Shown in pieces: positions 45,337-54,477 of a stretch of DNA of 64,000 nt. The position numbers and the translations under genes are program-made. The DNA comes from Janthinobacterium sp. FW305-129. GTDB lineage: Bacteria; Pseudomonadota; Gammaproteobacteria; Burkholderiales; Burkholderiaceae_D. Below the pieces are notes generated by a model that searched no databases, was not told where the DNA came from, and worked only from the letters and a program-made list of their open reading frames with translations. Each line of letters starts with the position of its first letter. The stretch's first letter is position 1. Location of the stretch: positions 372,001-436,000 of the forward strand of contig NZ_JACYMM010000005.1 in assembly GCF_020858115.1 (NCBI RefSeq), in the 5' to 3' direction.

Positions 45337-46059
45337 ATGGTGGTATTTGATTTTGCGCTGCGCGTTGCCGCAGCATTGACCCTGGGCGCCATGATCGGCG
45401 CCGAACGCCAGCTGCGCCAGCGCATGGCGGGCCTGCGCACGAATGCGCTGGTGTCCGTCGGCGCCTCGCTGTTCGTGATGGTTTCCGTGCTCGAAGGCGA
45501 TGCCTCTGGCCATATGCGCATCGCCGCGCAGGTGGTGTCGGGCATCGGTTTTCTCGGTGCCGGCGTCATCATGCGAGAAGGCATGACGGTGCGCGGCCTG
45601 AACACGGCCGCCACCCTGTGGTGCTCGGCCGCCATCGGCATCCTGTGCGGCCTGGGGTTTGCGCTGGAAGCGGCCATCGGCACAGGCTTCGTGCTGATCG
45701 CCAACCTGGTGCTGCGCCACCTGGCGCAACGCATCAACGCCCACGGCAGCGAAGCGGGCATCGAGACGGAAAGCATCTACCGCGTGACGGCCGTGTGCGA
45801 GGCGGAGCAGGAAGTCCAGGTGCGCAAGCTGATGCTGCGCCTGATCAGCGGCATGCCGGCCCTGATGCTGCAATCCTTGCACAGCGAGGATGCGGCGCAC
45901 GCCGGGCGCATCGAAGTGCGGGCCGACCTGCTCACGCCCTTGTCCAGCCTGGGATTGCTGGAGCAGATCGTCAGCCAGGTCAGCCTGGAAGGCAGCGTTT
46001 CGGCCGTGCGCTGGGCGCTCGTGAACAACGCGGAATTTGTCGCCGAACGGGGAGTATGA
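45337..46059 (+). CDS. MgtC/SapB-family membrane protein
   Basis: 240 residues from the ATG preceded by GGGAG. Four hydrophobic helices in the first 135 residues show the family signatures AALTLGAMIGAERQLRQRMAGLRTN, GASLFVMVSV, VVSGIGFLGAGVIMREGMTVRGLNTAATLWCSAAIG; the C-terminal domain (about 145-240, YRVTAVCEAEQEVQVRKLMLRL) is the ACT-like cytoplasmic domain of the group. MgtC is linked to Mg2+ stress and survival in low Mg2+, by regulation of F1Fo ATPase in Salmonella; the role here is inferred. It overlaps the next gene by four bases. Confidence 0.92.
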   Translation: MVVFDFALRVAAALTLGAMIGAERQLRQRMAGLRTNALVSVGASLFVMVSVLEGDASGHMRIAAQVVSGIGFLGAGVIMREGMTVRGLNTAATLWCSAAIGILCGLGFALEAAIGTGFVLIANLVLRHLAQRINAHGSEAGIETESIYRVTAVCEAEQEVQVRKLMLRLISGMPALMLQSLHSEDAAHAGRIEVRADLLTPLSSLGLLEQIVSQVSLEGSVSAVRWALVNNAEFVAERGV

Positions 46060-46370
46060 TGATGAAAAAATTCTTCCATTGGTTTGCCCGGCGCGGCCCC
46101 GTCGTGGCCACCTACCGCCTGACCGTCACCTGCCCGGCGGCGCAAGCCGACCACGTGGTGCGCCTGCTGCTGGCCGAACTGCAAGGCGCGGGCCTGGCGC
46201 CGTCGCAGATGCTGCGCAGCTGGGACGCGGCTAGGCAAGTGGTGCGGCTGATCGCCACGGTGCTGTGCCAGGCCGTGCAGCGCGCCGTGCTGGTGCGCTT
46301 CGTCAACCGCGCTGGCGCCTGGCCGCAAGTGCGGCAGGTGCGCTGGGAAGGCGTCGCCCCTTCACTCTGA
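46056..46370 (+). CDS. Small ACT-like protein coupled to mgtC
   Basis: 104 residues. Three consecutive ATG codons (46056, 46059, 46062) with GGGGAG upstream; the first overlaps the mgtC stop. A short basic start (MMMKKFFHWFARRGPVV) precedes YRLTVTCPAAQADHVVRLLLAELQGAGLAPSQM, whose pattern resembles the C-terminal ACT-like domain of MgtC. No named family recognised. It probably acts with the MgtC-like protein, perhaps as a detached second regulatory domain. Its last nine bases overlap the histidine kinase gene on the other strand. Confidence 0.7.
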   Translation: MMMKKFFHWFARRGPVVATYRLTVTCPAAQADHVVRLLLAELQGAGLAPSQMLRSWDAARQVVRLIATVLCQAVQRAVLVRFVNRAGAWPQVRQVRWEGVAPSL

Positions 46371-47762
46371 GGCCGGCAGGCGCATGGTGAACAGCGCGCC
46401 GCCTTGCGGGCGGTTGCATGCCTCGATGCGCCCGCCATACGCGTGCACGATGGCCTGCGACAGGGCCAGGCCCAGGCCGAAACCGGGCGCCTCGCCCGCG
46501 CGCGCCTGGGCGCCCCGGTAAAAACGCTCGAACAGATGCGGCAAGTCTTCCACGCCGATGCCCGGCCCCGCGTCCGCCACGCCGACCAGGGCATGTTCGC
46601 CCTCGCGCGCCACGTGCACGGTGATGCTGCTTCCGGGCGGCGAAAACTTCACGGCGTTATCGAGCAGATTGGCCAGCACCAGGTCCACGGGGCCGGCCGC
46701 CACCCTGGCCTGCACGGCCACGCTGTCATCGAAGACGATGCGGATGCCGCGCTGCGCCGCCGTCTTTTCCAGCCGCTGCGCGGCCGCCCGCACGAGCGGG
46801 TTGAGCGCGATGGTTTCCACGGCATTGCGCTCCTGCCCCACGTCCAGGCGCGTGAGCATCAGCAATTCTTCCACCAGGGTCGTCAGGCGCTGCACTTCAT
46901 CGAGGCAGGACGCCAGCGCATCGACATACTCGGGCGCTTCGCGCGGACGGCGCAGGGTGATTTCGATTTCCGTGCGCAGGCGCGACAGGGGCGAGCGCAA
47001 TTCATGCGAGGCGTCGGCCGTGAAGCGGCGCTGCGCATCGTAGCCGTGTTCCAGGCGGTCCAGCATGGCGTTCAGGGTATCGACCAGGCGGCCGATTTCA
47101 TCCTGCGTGCCGGGATGGGGCAGGCGCTGGTGCAGGCTGGCCTCGCCGATCGAATGCGCCTGGTCCACCACGTCGTCGATGGCGCCCAGCACGCGGCGCG
47201 TGAGCATTTCGCCGGCCAGCCCCACGGCCGCCAGCAAGGCCAACGCCATGGCGCCAAACAGCACGGTGGCCGCGGCCAGCACGTGATTCGTGTCGTCGAG
47301 CGAACCGGCCACCTGCACCGCCAGGCGCGAACCGGACGATGGCACGGGAATCGAGACCATGCGCAGCGGCTCCTCGCCGAACTTGGGCAGGGTCTCGAAG
47401 ACGGTCTCGCCGGCCGCCAGGCGCGCCAGCAGGGCTGCCGGCGCCGGCAGCTGCGCCGCCTCCAGGTTGCGGCTGCGCGCCAGCACGCGCCCCTCGCCAT
47501 CGATGATCTGCACCAGGCGGTCCAGCCGCGTCAACGACGGTGGCGCCAGGCCCGGCGCCACCTCGTGCACCTGCACGGGCTGGCGCGGCGCGGCCGGCAG
47601 CATGGCCATTTCCGTCTCCGCCAGCGCCAGCAGGGCCGCATCGAGCTGGCCATGCACGGCGCGCGACAAGCCCCAGTAGCCGGCCAGCGCCGTGCAGGCG
47701 ACGATGGCGAGGATGACGGCCAGGTGCACCAGCAGCAATCGCTTGCGAAAGCTAGCCATCAT
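46362..47762 (-). CDS. Two-component sensor histidine kinase (HAMP, HisKA)
   Basis: 466 residues. N-terminal TM helix (about 8-30), periplasmic sensor domain of about 120 residues, second TM (about 162-185), HAMP, then the H-box ADASHELRSPLSRLRTEIE, N-box NLLDNAVKFSPPGS and G boxes ADAGPGIGVEDLPHLF and GLGLALSQAI. It phosphorylates the regulator encoded immediately upstream, with which it overlaps by 11 bases. Position between the mgtC-like gene and a heavy-metal RND operon points to metal sensing, as for CzcS/CusS relatives. Confidence 0.93.
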   Translation of the reverse strand: MMASFRKRLLLVHLAVILAIVACTALAGYWGLSRAVHGQLDAALLALAETEMAMLPAAPRQPVQVHEVAPGLAPPSLTRLDRLVQIIDGEGRVLARSRNLEAAQLPAPAALLARLAAGETVFETLPKFGEEPLRMVSIPVPSSGSRLAVQVAGSLDDTNHVLAAATVLFGAMALALLAAVGLAGEMLTRRVLGAIDDVVDQAHSIGEASLHQRLPHPGTQDEIGRLVDTLNAMLDRLEHGYDAQRRFTADASHELRSPLSRLRTEIEITLRRPREAPEYVDALASCLDEVQRLTTLVEELLMLTRLDVGQERNAVETIALNPLVRAAAQRLEKTAAQRGIRIVFDDSVAVQARVAAGPVDLVLANLLDNAVKFSPPGSSITVHVAREGEHALVGVADAGPGIGVEDLPHLFERFYRGAQARAGEAPGFGLGLALSQAIVHAYGGRIEACNRPQGGALFTMRLPASE

Positions 47763-48432
47763 GGTTTTCCGCCAGGCGGAAGCCGCGTCCGCGCACCGTG
47801 TGGATCAACGGCGGCAGGCCAGGTGCATCCACTTTTCCCCGCAAATTGCGCACGTGGACGTCGATCAGATTGTCGATGCCGATCAGGTCCGCCTGCCAGA
47901 TCTGCTCGGCCAGGCGCGCGCGGCTGACCACTTCGCCCGCCTGGCGCAGCAGGATCAATAGAATCGCGTATTCCTTGGGGGTCAGCACCAGCGGCGCGCC
48001 GGCGCGCGTCGCCTGGTGGCTGACGGGATCGAGCGTCAGGTCGGCCAGCGCCAGCACCAGCGGACGGCTGATGTCGGAGCGGCGCAGCAAGGCGCGGATG
48101 CGCGCCAGCAGCTCCTCGAATTCGAACGGTTTGGTCAGGTAATCGTCGGCGCCCGTGTTCAGGCCCGCCACCCGGTCGACCGTGGCGTCGCGCGCCGTGA
48201 GCATCAGCACGGGCGTCTGGATGCCGCGCGCGCGCAAGTCGCGGCAAAAATCGATGCCTTGCTTGCCCGGCAACATCCAGTCCAGCACGATCACGTCGTA
48301 GTCGACGGCGTAGCTTTCGTCCTCGCCCTCTTCCGCGCTGTGCGCCACGTCGACGACAAAACCTTCTTCCTGCAAGCCACGCGCCAGCAGGCGCGCCGCC
48401 TTGCGGTCGTCTTCCACCAGGAGGATTCTCAT
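47752..48432 (-). CDS. OmpR-family response regulator
   Basis: 226 residues from the ATG at 48432. Receiver domain: MRILLVEDD acidic pair, phospho-acceptor Asp51 in VIVLDWMLPGKQG, TAR and Lys in YLTKPFEF. C-terminal winged helix: LTPKEYAILLILLRQAGEVVSRARLAEQIW and IHTVRGRGFRLA. Typical CopR/CusR/CzcR-like regulator next to an RND operon. It runs divergently from the CzcB-like gene; the palindrome at 48503-48520 between them is a candidate binding site. Confidence 0.94.
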   Translation of the reverse strand: MRILLVEDDRKAARLLARGLQEEGFVVDVAHSAEEGEDESYAVDYDVIVLDWMLPGKQGIDFCRDLRARGIQTPVLMLTARDATVDRVAGLNTGADDYLTKPFEFEELLARIRALLRRSDISRPLVLALADLTLDPVSHQATRAGAPLVLTPKEYAILLILLRQAGEVVSRARLAEQIWQADLIGIDNLIDVHVRNLRGKVDAPGLPPLIHTVRGRGFRLAENHDG

Positions 48433-48502
48433 GCCTGCCTTTCGCGTCGCGCCTTGTTTTCCATGCTGGCATTTTACCGCGCCGCACCATGCGCACACCG
48501 AA

Positions 48503-48558
48503 CCTGAAGAATGATTCAGGCGTTCTTGGGCGCTTCTTCAGGAGCACATTGCTATGCT
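48503..48558 (+). promoter_or_regulatory. Candidate operator and promoter of the heavy-metal RND operon
   Basis: Palindrome CCTGAA-GAATGA-TTCAGG (48503-48520), a further half-site TCTTCAGG (48535-48542) and a -10 candidate TATGCT (48553-48558) with a poor -35 (GCGCTT), as expected for a promoter that needs an activator. The palindrome lies about 53 bases before the presumed start, one helical turn further than the equivalent site upstream of the mgtC-like gene. Confidence 0.55.
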
Positions 48559-48660
48559 TTTCCGGCGCTGTCATACCGCTGCCCGCGCTCCCCTCTGACC
48601 GCCCGCCTGGGCACGGCATCCACGCATGCCCCATCACCATCAATAACAAGGAAACACGGG

Positions 48661-49785
48661 ATGAACACGACCACCCGCAACGCCCTGGGCGCCAGCTGCG
48701 CCCTCGCTCTCGCCTGCTCGGCCCTGGCCGGCTGCGCCAAACCGACGGCGGCAGCCACGCCGCCCGTCCAATCGATGCATCTGGACGACGGCAGCATCGC
48801 CGTCGACAGGATGTCGCCGCTGCGCCGGCGCCTGCAGATCGCGCCCGTGCAGGAACAGGAGATCGCCACGCAGACGGAGGCGCCGGGCAGCATCGTAGCC
48901 ATGCCGGAAAAACTGGTGAAAATCACGCCGCCCCTGGCCGGGCGCATCACGCGCTTGCAGCGCGCTCTGGGCGACAGCGTGAAGGCCGGCGATGCCCTGT
49001 TCACCCTCGATTCGGCGGAGCTGAGCGCCGCGCACGCGGACGACAGCAAGGCGAAATCCGCCCTGCTGCAGGCGCGCCAGGAACTGCAGCGCCAAAAAAC
49101 CCTGTTCGAGGCGGAGATCGCCGCGCACAAGGATTACGAGGCTGCCCAGGCGGCCTTCGACCAGGCCAATAGCGATGCGCATGCCAGCGCCGACAAGCTG
49201 GCACAGTACGGCGCCAGCGCCGGCGGCTCGCGCCGCGACTACGTCCTGCGCTCGCCCATCACCGGCACCGTGATCGAGATGAGCGGCGCCCAAGGCGGCT
49301 ACTGGAACGATATCAACGCGCCCATCATGACGGTGGCGGATCTCTCCACCGTGTGGCTGTCGGCCAACGTGGCCGAAAGGAACCTGGCGCAGGTGGCCGT
49401 CGGCCAGGCGGCCCGCATCACGCTCGACGCCTGGCCCGGCAAAGATTTTGAGGGCAAGGTCGCCTATGTGGGCGCCGTGCTCGATAGCGAGACGCGCACC
49501 GTCAAGGTACGCGTGGCCATCGACAACCGCAGCGGCATTTTCAAGCCGGGCATGTTCGCCCACGCCGGTTTCGCCGGCGCCACCCGGCGCGGCCTGGTGG
49601 TGCCTGCGGCGGCGCTGCTGCAAAGCGGTCTGGTGACGCGCGTGATGGTCGAACGCGGCCCGCTGCGTTTCGAACCGCGCGTGGTGCAGGTGGGCGCCAG
49701 CCGGGGCGACCAGGTGGAAATCGTCTCCGGCCTGAAGGCGGGCGAACGCATCGTCGTCAAGGAAGGAGTGCTGCTCAATGATTGA
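48661..49785 (+). CDS. Heavy-metal RND efflux adaptor (CzcB/CusB family), lipoprotein
   Basis: 374 residues from the ATG preceded by AAGGAAACACGGG. Lipobox LALACSALAGC makes it a predicted lipoprotein. Then KLVKITPPLAGRITRLQRALGDSVKAGDALFTLDSAEL (first lipoyl half), helical hairpin, DYVLRSPITGTVIEMSGAQGGYWN (second half), LSTVWLSANVAERNLAQVAVGQAA (barrel) and ESGLKAGERIVVKEGVLL-type end, the CzcB/CusB order. No His-rich metal-binding N-terminus is seen. The stop overlaps the permease start by eight bases. Confidence 0.92.
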   Translation: MNTTTRNALGASCALALACSALAGCAKPTAAATPPVQSMHLDDGSIAVDRMSPLRRRLQIAPVQEQEIATQTEAPGSIVAMPEKLVKITPPLAGRITRLQRALGDSVKAGDALFTLDSAELSAAHADDSKAKSALLQARQELQRQKTLFEAEIAAHKDYEAAQAAFDQANSDAHASADKLAQYGASAGGSRRDYVLRSPITGTVIEMSGAQGGYWNDINAPIMTVADLSTVWLSANVAERNLAQVAVGQAARITLDAWPGKDFEGKVAYVGAVLDSETRTVKVRVAIDNRSGIFKPGMFAHAGFAGATRRGLVVPAAALLQSGLVTRVMVERGPLRFEPRVVQVGASRGDQVEIVSGLKAGERIVVKEGVLLND

Positions 49786-52700
49786 CCGCTTCATCGCCAC
49801 CTGCTGCCAGCGGCGCGGCATCGTCTGGCTGGTACTGTTGTGCGTGACCCTGTACGGCATCTACAGCTGGAAGCAGCTGCCCATCGAAGCCTATCCCGAC
49901 ATCGCCGACGTCACCTCGCAGATCGTCACGCAGGTGCCGGGCCTGGGCGCCGAGGAAATCGAGCAGCAGATCACGATACCGCTCGAGCGCGCCTTGCTGG
50001 GCACGCCCGGCATGCATGTGCTGCGCACGCGCAGCCTGTTCGCGCTGTCGCTGATCACCGTGGTGTTCGAAGATGGCAGCGACGGCTACTTCACGCGCGA
50101 GCGGCTGCAGGAGCGGCTCGCCAGCGTGAACCTGCCGTACGAGGCCAAGCCGGGGCTCGATCCCTACACCTCGCCCACGGGCGAAATCTACCGCTACACG
50201 CTGGAATCGAAAACGCGCTCCCTGCGCGAACTGTCGGAGCTGCAGTTCTGGACCGTGATTCCGCGCCTGCAGCAGGTGCGCGGCGTGGCCGACGTCAGCA
50301 ATTTCGGCGGCCTGACGACGCAATTCATGCTGGAACTCGACCCCGCAAAACTGGACAGCTACGGCTTTTCGCTGGCGCAGGTGAAGGACGCCATCAACGC
50401 CAACAACATCAGCGGCGGCGGCAGCGTCATCGACCGCGGCCAGCAATCGTACGTGGTGCGCGGCGTGGGCTTGCTGCATTCGCTGGACGACATGGGCAAC
50501 GTGGTCGTCAGCAGCAAGGACGGCGTGCCCGTGCTGGTGAAGGACCTGGGCAAGCTCGCCTACGGCAACGTGGAGCGGCGCGGCATCCTCGGCAAGGACA
50601 ACAATCCCGACACCATCGAGGGCATCACTCTGCTGCTGAAGGATTTCAATCCCTCCGAGGCGCTGGCAGGCATCCATGCGGCCGTCGATGACCTGAATGC
50701 CAATGTGCTGCCGAAAGACGTCAAGGTGGTCGCCTACCTGGATCGCAGCTCGCTGATCGACGCCACCCTGCACACGGTGGGCTACACCCTGGGCGAAGGC
50801 ATGCTGCTGGTCGCCCTGGTGCTGCTGCTGTTCCTGGGCAGCCCGCGCGCGGCCGCCATCGTCGCGCTGACGATCCCGCTGGCGCTGCTGATCGCCTTCA
50901 TCTTCATGCACCACTTTAAAATTCCCGCCAATTTGCTGTCCTTGGGCGCGATCGACTTCGGCATCCTCGTCGACGGCTCCGTGGTGGTGCTGGAAAACAT
51001 GCTGCGCCGTCGCGAGCGCGAACAGGAGCGGCCGCTCACCATCCATGACGCGATCGAGGCGACCCTGCAGGTAGCGCGCCCCATCATGTTCGGCATGGCC
51101 GTCATCATTGCCGCCTACCTGCCCCTGTTCGCCTTCCAGCGCATCGAATACAAGCTGTTCTCGCCGATGGCGTATGCGGTCGGCGCGGCACTCGTGGGTG
51201 CGTTGGTGGTGGCCTTGGTGCTGATACCGGGCCTGGCCTGGCTGGCCTTGCGCAAGCCGCGCCGCACCTTCCATAACCGCGTGCTGGAACAACTGGCGGC
51301 AGCATATGGCCGCTTCCTCGATCGCATGGTGGGCAAGAAGCGCTGGGTGGCGATGGTGTGCGCAGGATCGCTCGCAGCGCTTGCCATCCTGGGCGGCGGC
51401 ATCGGGCGCGATTTTTTACCCTACCTCGATGAGGGTTCTCTGTGGCTGCAGGTGCAGATGCCGCCCGGGATCACCCTGGACAAGGCATCCGAGATGGCCA
51501 GTGAACTGCGGCGCGCCGCGCTGGAATTTCCGGAAGTGTCGACCATCGTCACGCAGACGGGGCGCAACGACGACGGCACCGATTACTGGACGCCGTCGCA
51601 CATCGAGGCCAGCGTGGGCCTGCATCCGTATAAAAGCTGGAAGTCGGGCATGAACAAGCAGCAACTGATCGCCAAGATGAGCGAGCGCTTCGCACGCATG
51701 CCCGGCTACACGGTGGCCTTCATGCAGCCGATGATCGACGGCGTGCAGGATAAATTGTCGGGTGCGCACAGCGACCTGACGGTGAAGATCTTCGGCGACG
51801 ACCTCGACGAAGTGCGCGGCATCGCCGGCAGGGTGGCGCAGGCGCTGAAAACAGTCCGTGGCGCCTCCGACGTGGCGGTGGACGTGGAGCCGCCGCTGCC
51901 CAACCTGAAGGTGGAACTCGACAGGGCAAAGGCGGCCCGCTACGGCATCAACGCGGCCGACGTGGCCGACCTGATTGCCACCGGCATCGGCGGCGCGCCC
52001 ATCGGCCAGGTGTACGTGGGCGAGAAAAGCTACGACATCGCCGTGCGCTTCCCGCTCGCCACGCGTTCCAGCCCGGACGCCATCGCCAGCCTGATGCTCA
52101 ACGCCGCCAACGGCGCCAGGATTCCGCTGGCGCAGGTGGCCACCATCAGCACCACCTCGGGCGAAAGCGTGATCGTGCGCGAAATGGGGCGGCGCCACAT
52201 CATCGTGCGCCTCAATGCCCGCGGACGCGACCTGGCCGGTTTCCTGGCCGAAGCGCGCCCGCTGGTGGCGCAAGCCGTGGCGGGCGAGCACCAGCGCATC
52301 AGCGTCGAATGGGGCGGCCAGTTCGAAAACCTGCAGCGCGCGCAAAGCCGATTTGCCCTGATCCTGCCGATGACCCTGGGCGCCATGTTCCTGCTGCTGT
52401 TTGGCCAGTTCCGCAACCTGCGCCAGCCCGCGCTGGTCTTGCTGGCCGTGCCGCTGGCCATGCTGGGCGGCCTGGCCGCGCTGCACCTGCGCGGCATGAC
52501 CCTGAATGTGTCGAGCGCCGTCGGCTTCATCGCCCTGTTCGGCGTGGCCGTGCTCAATGCCGTGCTGATGCTGGCGCAGATCAACCGCTTGCGCGCGGAC
52601 GAAGGCCACAGCTTGCGCGACGCCGTGCTGGAAGGCGCGCGTGACCGCATGCGCCCCGTGCTGATGACGGCCACCGTGGCCGCCCTGGGCCTGACACCGG

Positions 52701-52882
52701 CCATGCTGGCCACGGGCCTGGGCAGCGACGTGCAGCGCCCGCTGGCCACCGTCGTGGTGGGCGGCCTGTTGACGGCGACGGCACTGACCCTGCTGCTGTT
52801 GCCGGCCCTGTATTACCTGATCGAGGCGTATGTACAGCAACGCCGGATCGATACCGAAGGAGTGAACCATGACACGTTTTAA
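49778..52882 (+). CDS. Heavy-metal RND efflux permease (CzcA/CusA family)
   Basis: 1034 residues. YGIYSWKQLPIEAYPDIADVTSQI, VEQQITIPLERALLG-like start and TM4 AIDFGILVDGSVVVLEN (two Asp of the HME proton pathway) place it in the heavy-metal HME group. Porter domain: FLPYLDEGSLWLQVQMPPG and QTGRNDDGTDYWTPSHIEASV; second half ends GFIALFGVAVLNAVLMLAQINRL. Cation choice cannot be read by eye; the methionine triad of CusA is not obvious, so Zn/Co/Cd-type or another divalent ion is as likely as copper. Coupled on both sides by short overlaps. Confidence 0.92.
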   Translation: MIDRFIATCCQRRGIVWLVLLCVTLYGIYSWKQLPIEAYPDIADVTSQIVTQVPGLGAEEIEQQITIPLERALLGTPGMHVLRTRSLFALSLITVVFEDGSDGYFTRERLQERLASVNLPYEAKPGLDPYTSPTGEIYRYTLESKTRSLRELSELQFWTVIPRLQQVRGVADVSNFGGLTTQFMLELDPAKLDSYGFSLAQVKDAINANNISGGGSVIDRGQQSYVVRGVGLLHSLDDMGNVVVSSKDGVPVLVKDLGKLAYGNVERRGILGKDNNPDTIEGITLLLKDFNPSEALAGIHAAVDDLNANVLPKDVKVVAYLDRSSLIDATLHTVGYTLGEGMLLVALVLLLFLGSPRAAAIVALTIPLALLIAFIFMHHFKIPANLLSLGAIDFGILVDGSVVVLENMLRRREREQERPLTIHDAIEATLQVARPIMFGMAVIIAAYLPLFAFQRIEYKLFSPMAYAVGAALVGALVVALVLIPGLAWLALRKPRRTFHNRVLEQLAAAYGRFLDRMVGKKRWVAMVCAGSLAALAILGGGIGRDFLPYLDEGSLWLQVQMPPGITLDKASEMASELRRAALEFPEVSTIVTQTGRNDDGTDYWTPSHIEASVGLHPYKSWKSGMNKQQLIAKMSERFARMPGYTVAFMQPMIDGVQDKLSGAHSDLTVKIFGDDLDEVRGIAGRVAQALKTVRGASDVAVDVEPPLPNLKVELDRAKAARYGINAADVADLIATGIGGAPIGQVYVGEKSYDIAVRFPLATRSSPDAIASLMLNAANGARIPLAQVATISTTSGESVIVREMGRRHIIVRLNARGRDLAGFLAEARPLVAQAVAGEHQRISVEWGGQFENLQRAQSRFALILPMTLGAMFLLLFGQFRNLRQPALVLLAVPLAMLGGLAALHLRGMTLNVSSAVGFIALFGVAVLNAVLMLAQINRLRADEGHSLRDAVLEGARDRMRPVLMTATVAALGLTPAMLATGLGSDVQRPLATVVVGGLLTATALTLLLLPALYYLIEAYVQQRRIDTEGVNHDTF

Positions 52883-54146
52883 TGTAATGCTGGCGGCCTG
52901 GCTGATCGCCCCCTGCGCCAGCGCCGCCCCGTTGTCCTTCGAGACCTATTTGTCCGCGGTGGAGAGCCACAGCCTGGAACTGCAGGCGCAGCAGGAAGAC
53001 ATCGTCTCGGCCAAGGCCGGCATCGGCATCGCCGGCCTGCGTCCCGATCCCGAATTTACCCTGGGCGCCACGCGCGAGACCGTGCGCAGCGTCGAACACC
53101 GTCCCATCACGTGGAATCCCGCCATCAGCATGGCCATCGAGACGGGCGGCAAGCGCGCGGCGCGCTTAAAATCCGCACAGAGCCATGTCGCGCTGGCCGA
53201 GGAGACGGTGGCTGGCTTCAGAAGTGAACTGTATGGCACGGCCGCCGCCGCGTTCACGGAAGCGTGCCGCACGCGCGAGGTCCTCGCGCGCAAGGAGCAG
53301 ACCATGGCGGCCCTGTCGAAGGTGGTCGAAGCGAATACCGTGCGGCGCAAGGCGGGCGACGTGGGCGGCATCGAGCTGCTGCAGTCGCGCGTGGAACGCG
53401 ACCAGTTCCAGGCCGACCTGGCACAGGCGCGCAGCGAGGCGGACAGCGCCATGTTGAATTTGTCGCCCCCCTTGGGCCGCCAGTTCGACAGCCTGTTTCC
53501 GGACGCGCAGCTGGCCTGCGACTTCGCCGCGTATGAGAACAGGGATGCCTCGGTACTGGTGCCGCAGGCGCTCGAGGCGCGCAGCGATGTGCGCATCGCC
53601 CGCGCCACCGTGGACTATCTGCGCGACGGCGCTGCGCTCGTGCGCGCCAACCGCGCCGTCGACCCCACGCTGACGGTGGGCCTGGCCGCCGCGCGCGGCT
53701 ACCATGACGGTTTTGACGCCAGCGGCAATCCCATCGACGGGTCGCCGCGCTCGCGCGCCTTGAGCGTGTCGCTGGCCATTCCGATCCCCCTGTCGCGGCG
53801 CGACAAGGGCGACGTGGTGCAGGCCGAAGCGGGCGTGACGCAGGCGATGCTGGCCCTGCGCCAGGCGGAACTGCAAGCGGAAACGCAGGTGCGCACGGCG
53901 CAGCGGCAGCTGCGTGCGGCGCAGGACAGGCTGGCGCGCTACCGCGACGGCGTGCTGGTCGATGCGCAAAAGGTGGTCGACGGCATGCGCCTGTCCTACT
54001 TCAGTGGCAATGCCTCGCTGCTGGAATGGCTGGCGGCGCAGCGTTCGGCCGATGAGGCGTATCAGGGCTATGTGCAGGCGCGCGCCGATGCTGCCAATGC
54101 CAGCACGCAGCTGCAACTGGCGATCGGCCAGCGGCCGCGCTTGTAG
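52869..54146 (+). CDS. Outer-membrane efflux protein (TolC/CzcC family)
   Basis: 425 residues. Signal peptide 1-20 (MLAAWLIAPCASA-AP). Duplicated TolC coiled-coil repeats: ALSFETYLSAVESHSLELQAQQEDI-like start, IGIAGLRPDPEFTLGA, LARKEQTMAALSKVVEANTVRRKAGDVGGIELLQSRVERDQ, then the second repeat DGMRLSYFSGNASLLEWLAAQRSADEAYQGY. Completes the tripartite CzcCBA-like pump. Overlaps the permease stop by 14 bases. Confidence 0.92.
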   Translation: MTRFNVMLAAWLIAPCASAAPLSFETYLSAVESHSLELQAQQEDIVSAKAGIGIAGLRPDPEFTLGATRETVRSVEHRPITWNPAISMAIETGGKRAARLKSAQSHVALAEETVAGFRSELYGTAAAAFTEACRTREVLARKEQTMAALSKVVEANTVRRKAGDVGGIELLQSRVERDQFQADLAQARSEADSAMLNLSPPLGRQFDSLFPDAQLACDFAAYENRDASVLVPQALEARSDVRIARATVDYLRDGAALVRANRAVDPTLTVGLAAARGYHDGFDASGNPIDGSPRSRALSVSLAIPIPLSRRDKGDVVQAEAGVTQAMLALRQAELQAETQVRTAQRQLRAAQDRLARYRDGVLVDAQKVVDGMRLSYFSGNASLLEWLAAQRSADEAYQGYVQARADAANASTQLQLAIGQRPRL

Positions 54147-54211
54147 CGGAGGAAGGGGAAACGCGGGGAGACCGGCGCGGCGATGCCGCACCGGTCGTCA
54201 GGAACGGGGAA

Positions 54212-54397
54212 TTACTGCGGCTGGGCGGGAGCGTCGGTGTCGTCCGCTTCAGGCTCTTCACCCTCGGCACCCTCTTCACCGTCGGCCGGCTTCGGATTGT
54301 TCTTCGCTTCCAGCTTGCGTCTGGCTTTTTCCTCGGCTTTCTTCTTCTTTTCCAGCTCTTTTTGCCGTTTTTCGTATTGGAAATTTGTCTTGGCCAT
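54212..54397 (-). CDS. Small highly charged protein of unknown function
   Basis: 61 residues. MAKTNFQYEKRQKELEKKKKAEEKARRKLE is a single charged helix, followed by an acidic, Pro-rich tail (GEEGAEGEEPEADDTDAPAQP). Such short charged proteins with the MAKTN-YEKRQ start occur in other betaproteobacteria as far as I recall. Function unknown; RNA or ribosome contact is conceivable from the basic helix. Followed by xerD in the same direction. Confidence 0.7.
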   Translation of the reverse strand: MAKTNFQYEKRQKELEKKKKAEEKARRKLEAKNNPKPADGEEGAEGEEPEADDTDAPAQPQ

Positions 54398-54477
54398 TTA
54401 CTACCTCTTTAGTTTTTTATTGTTACAGATAAGCACATAGGGCACATTATGACGTAATTGGACCAAACACCAAATGT

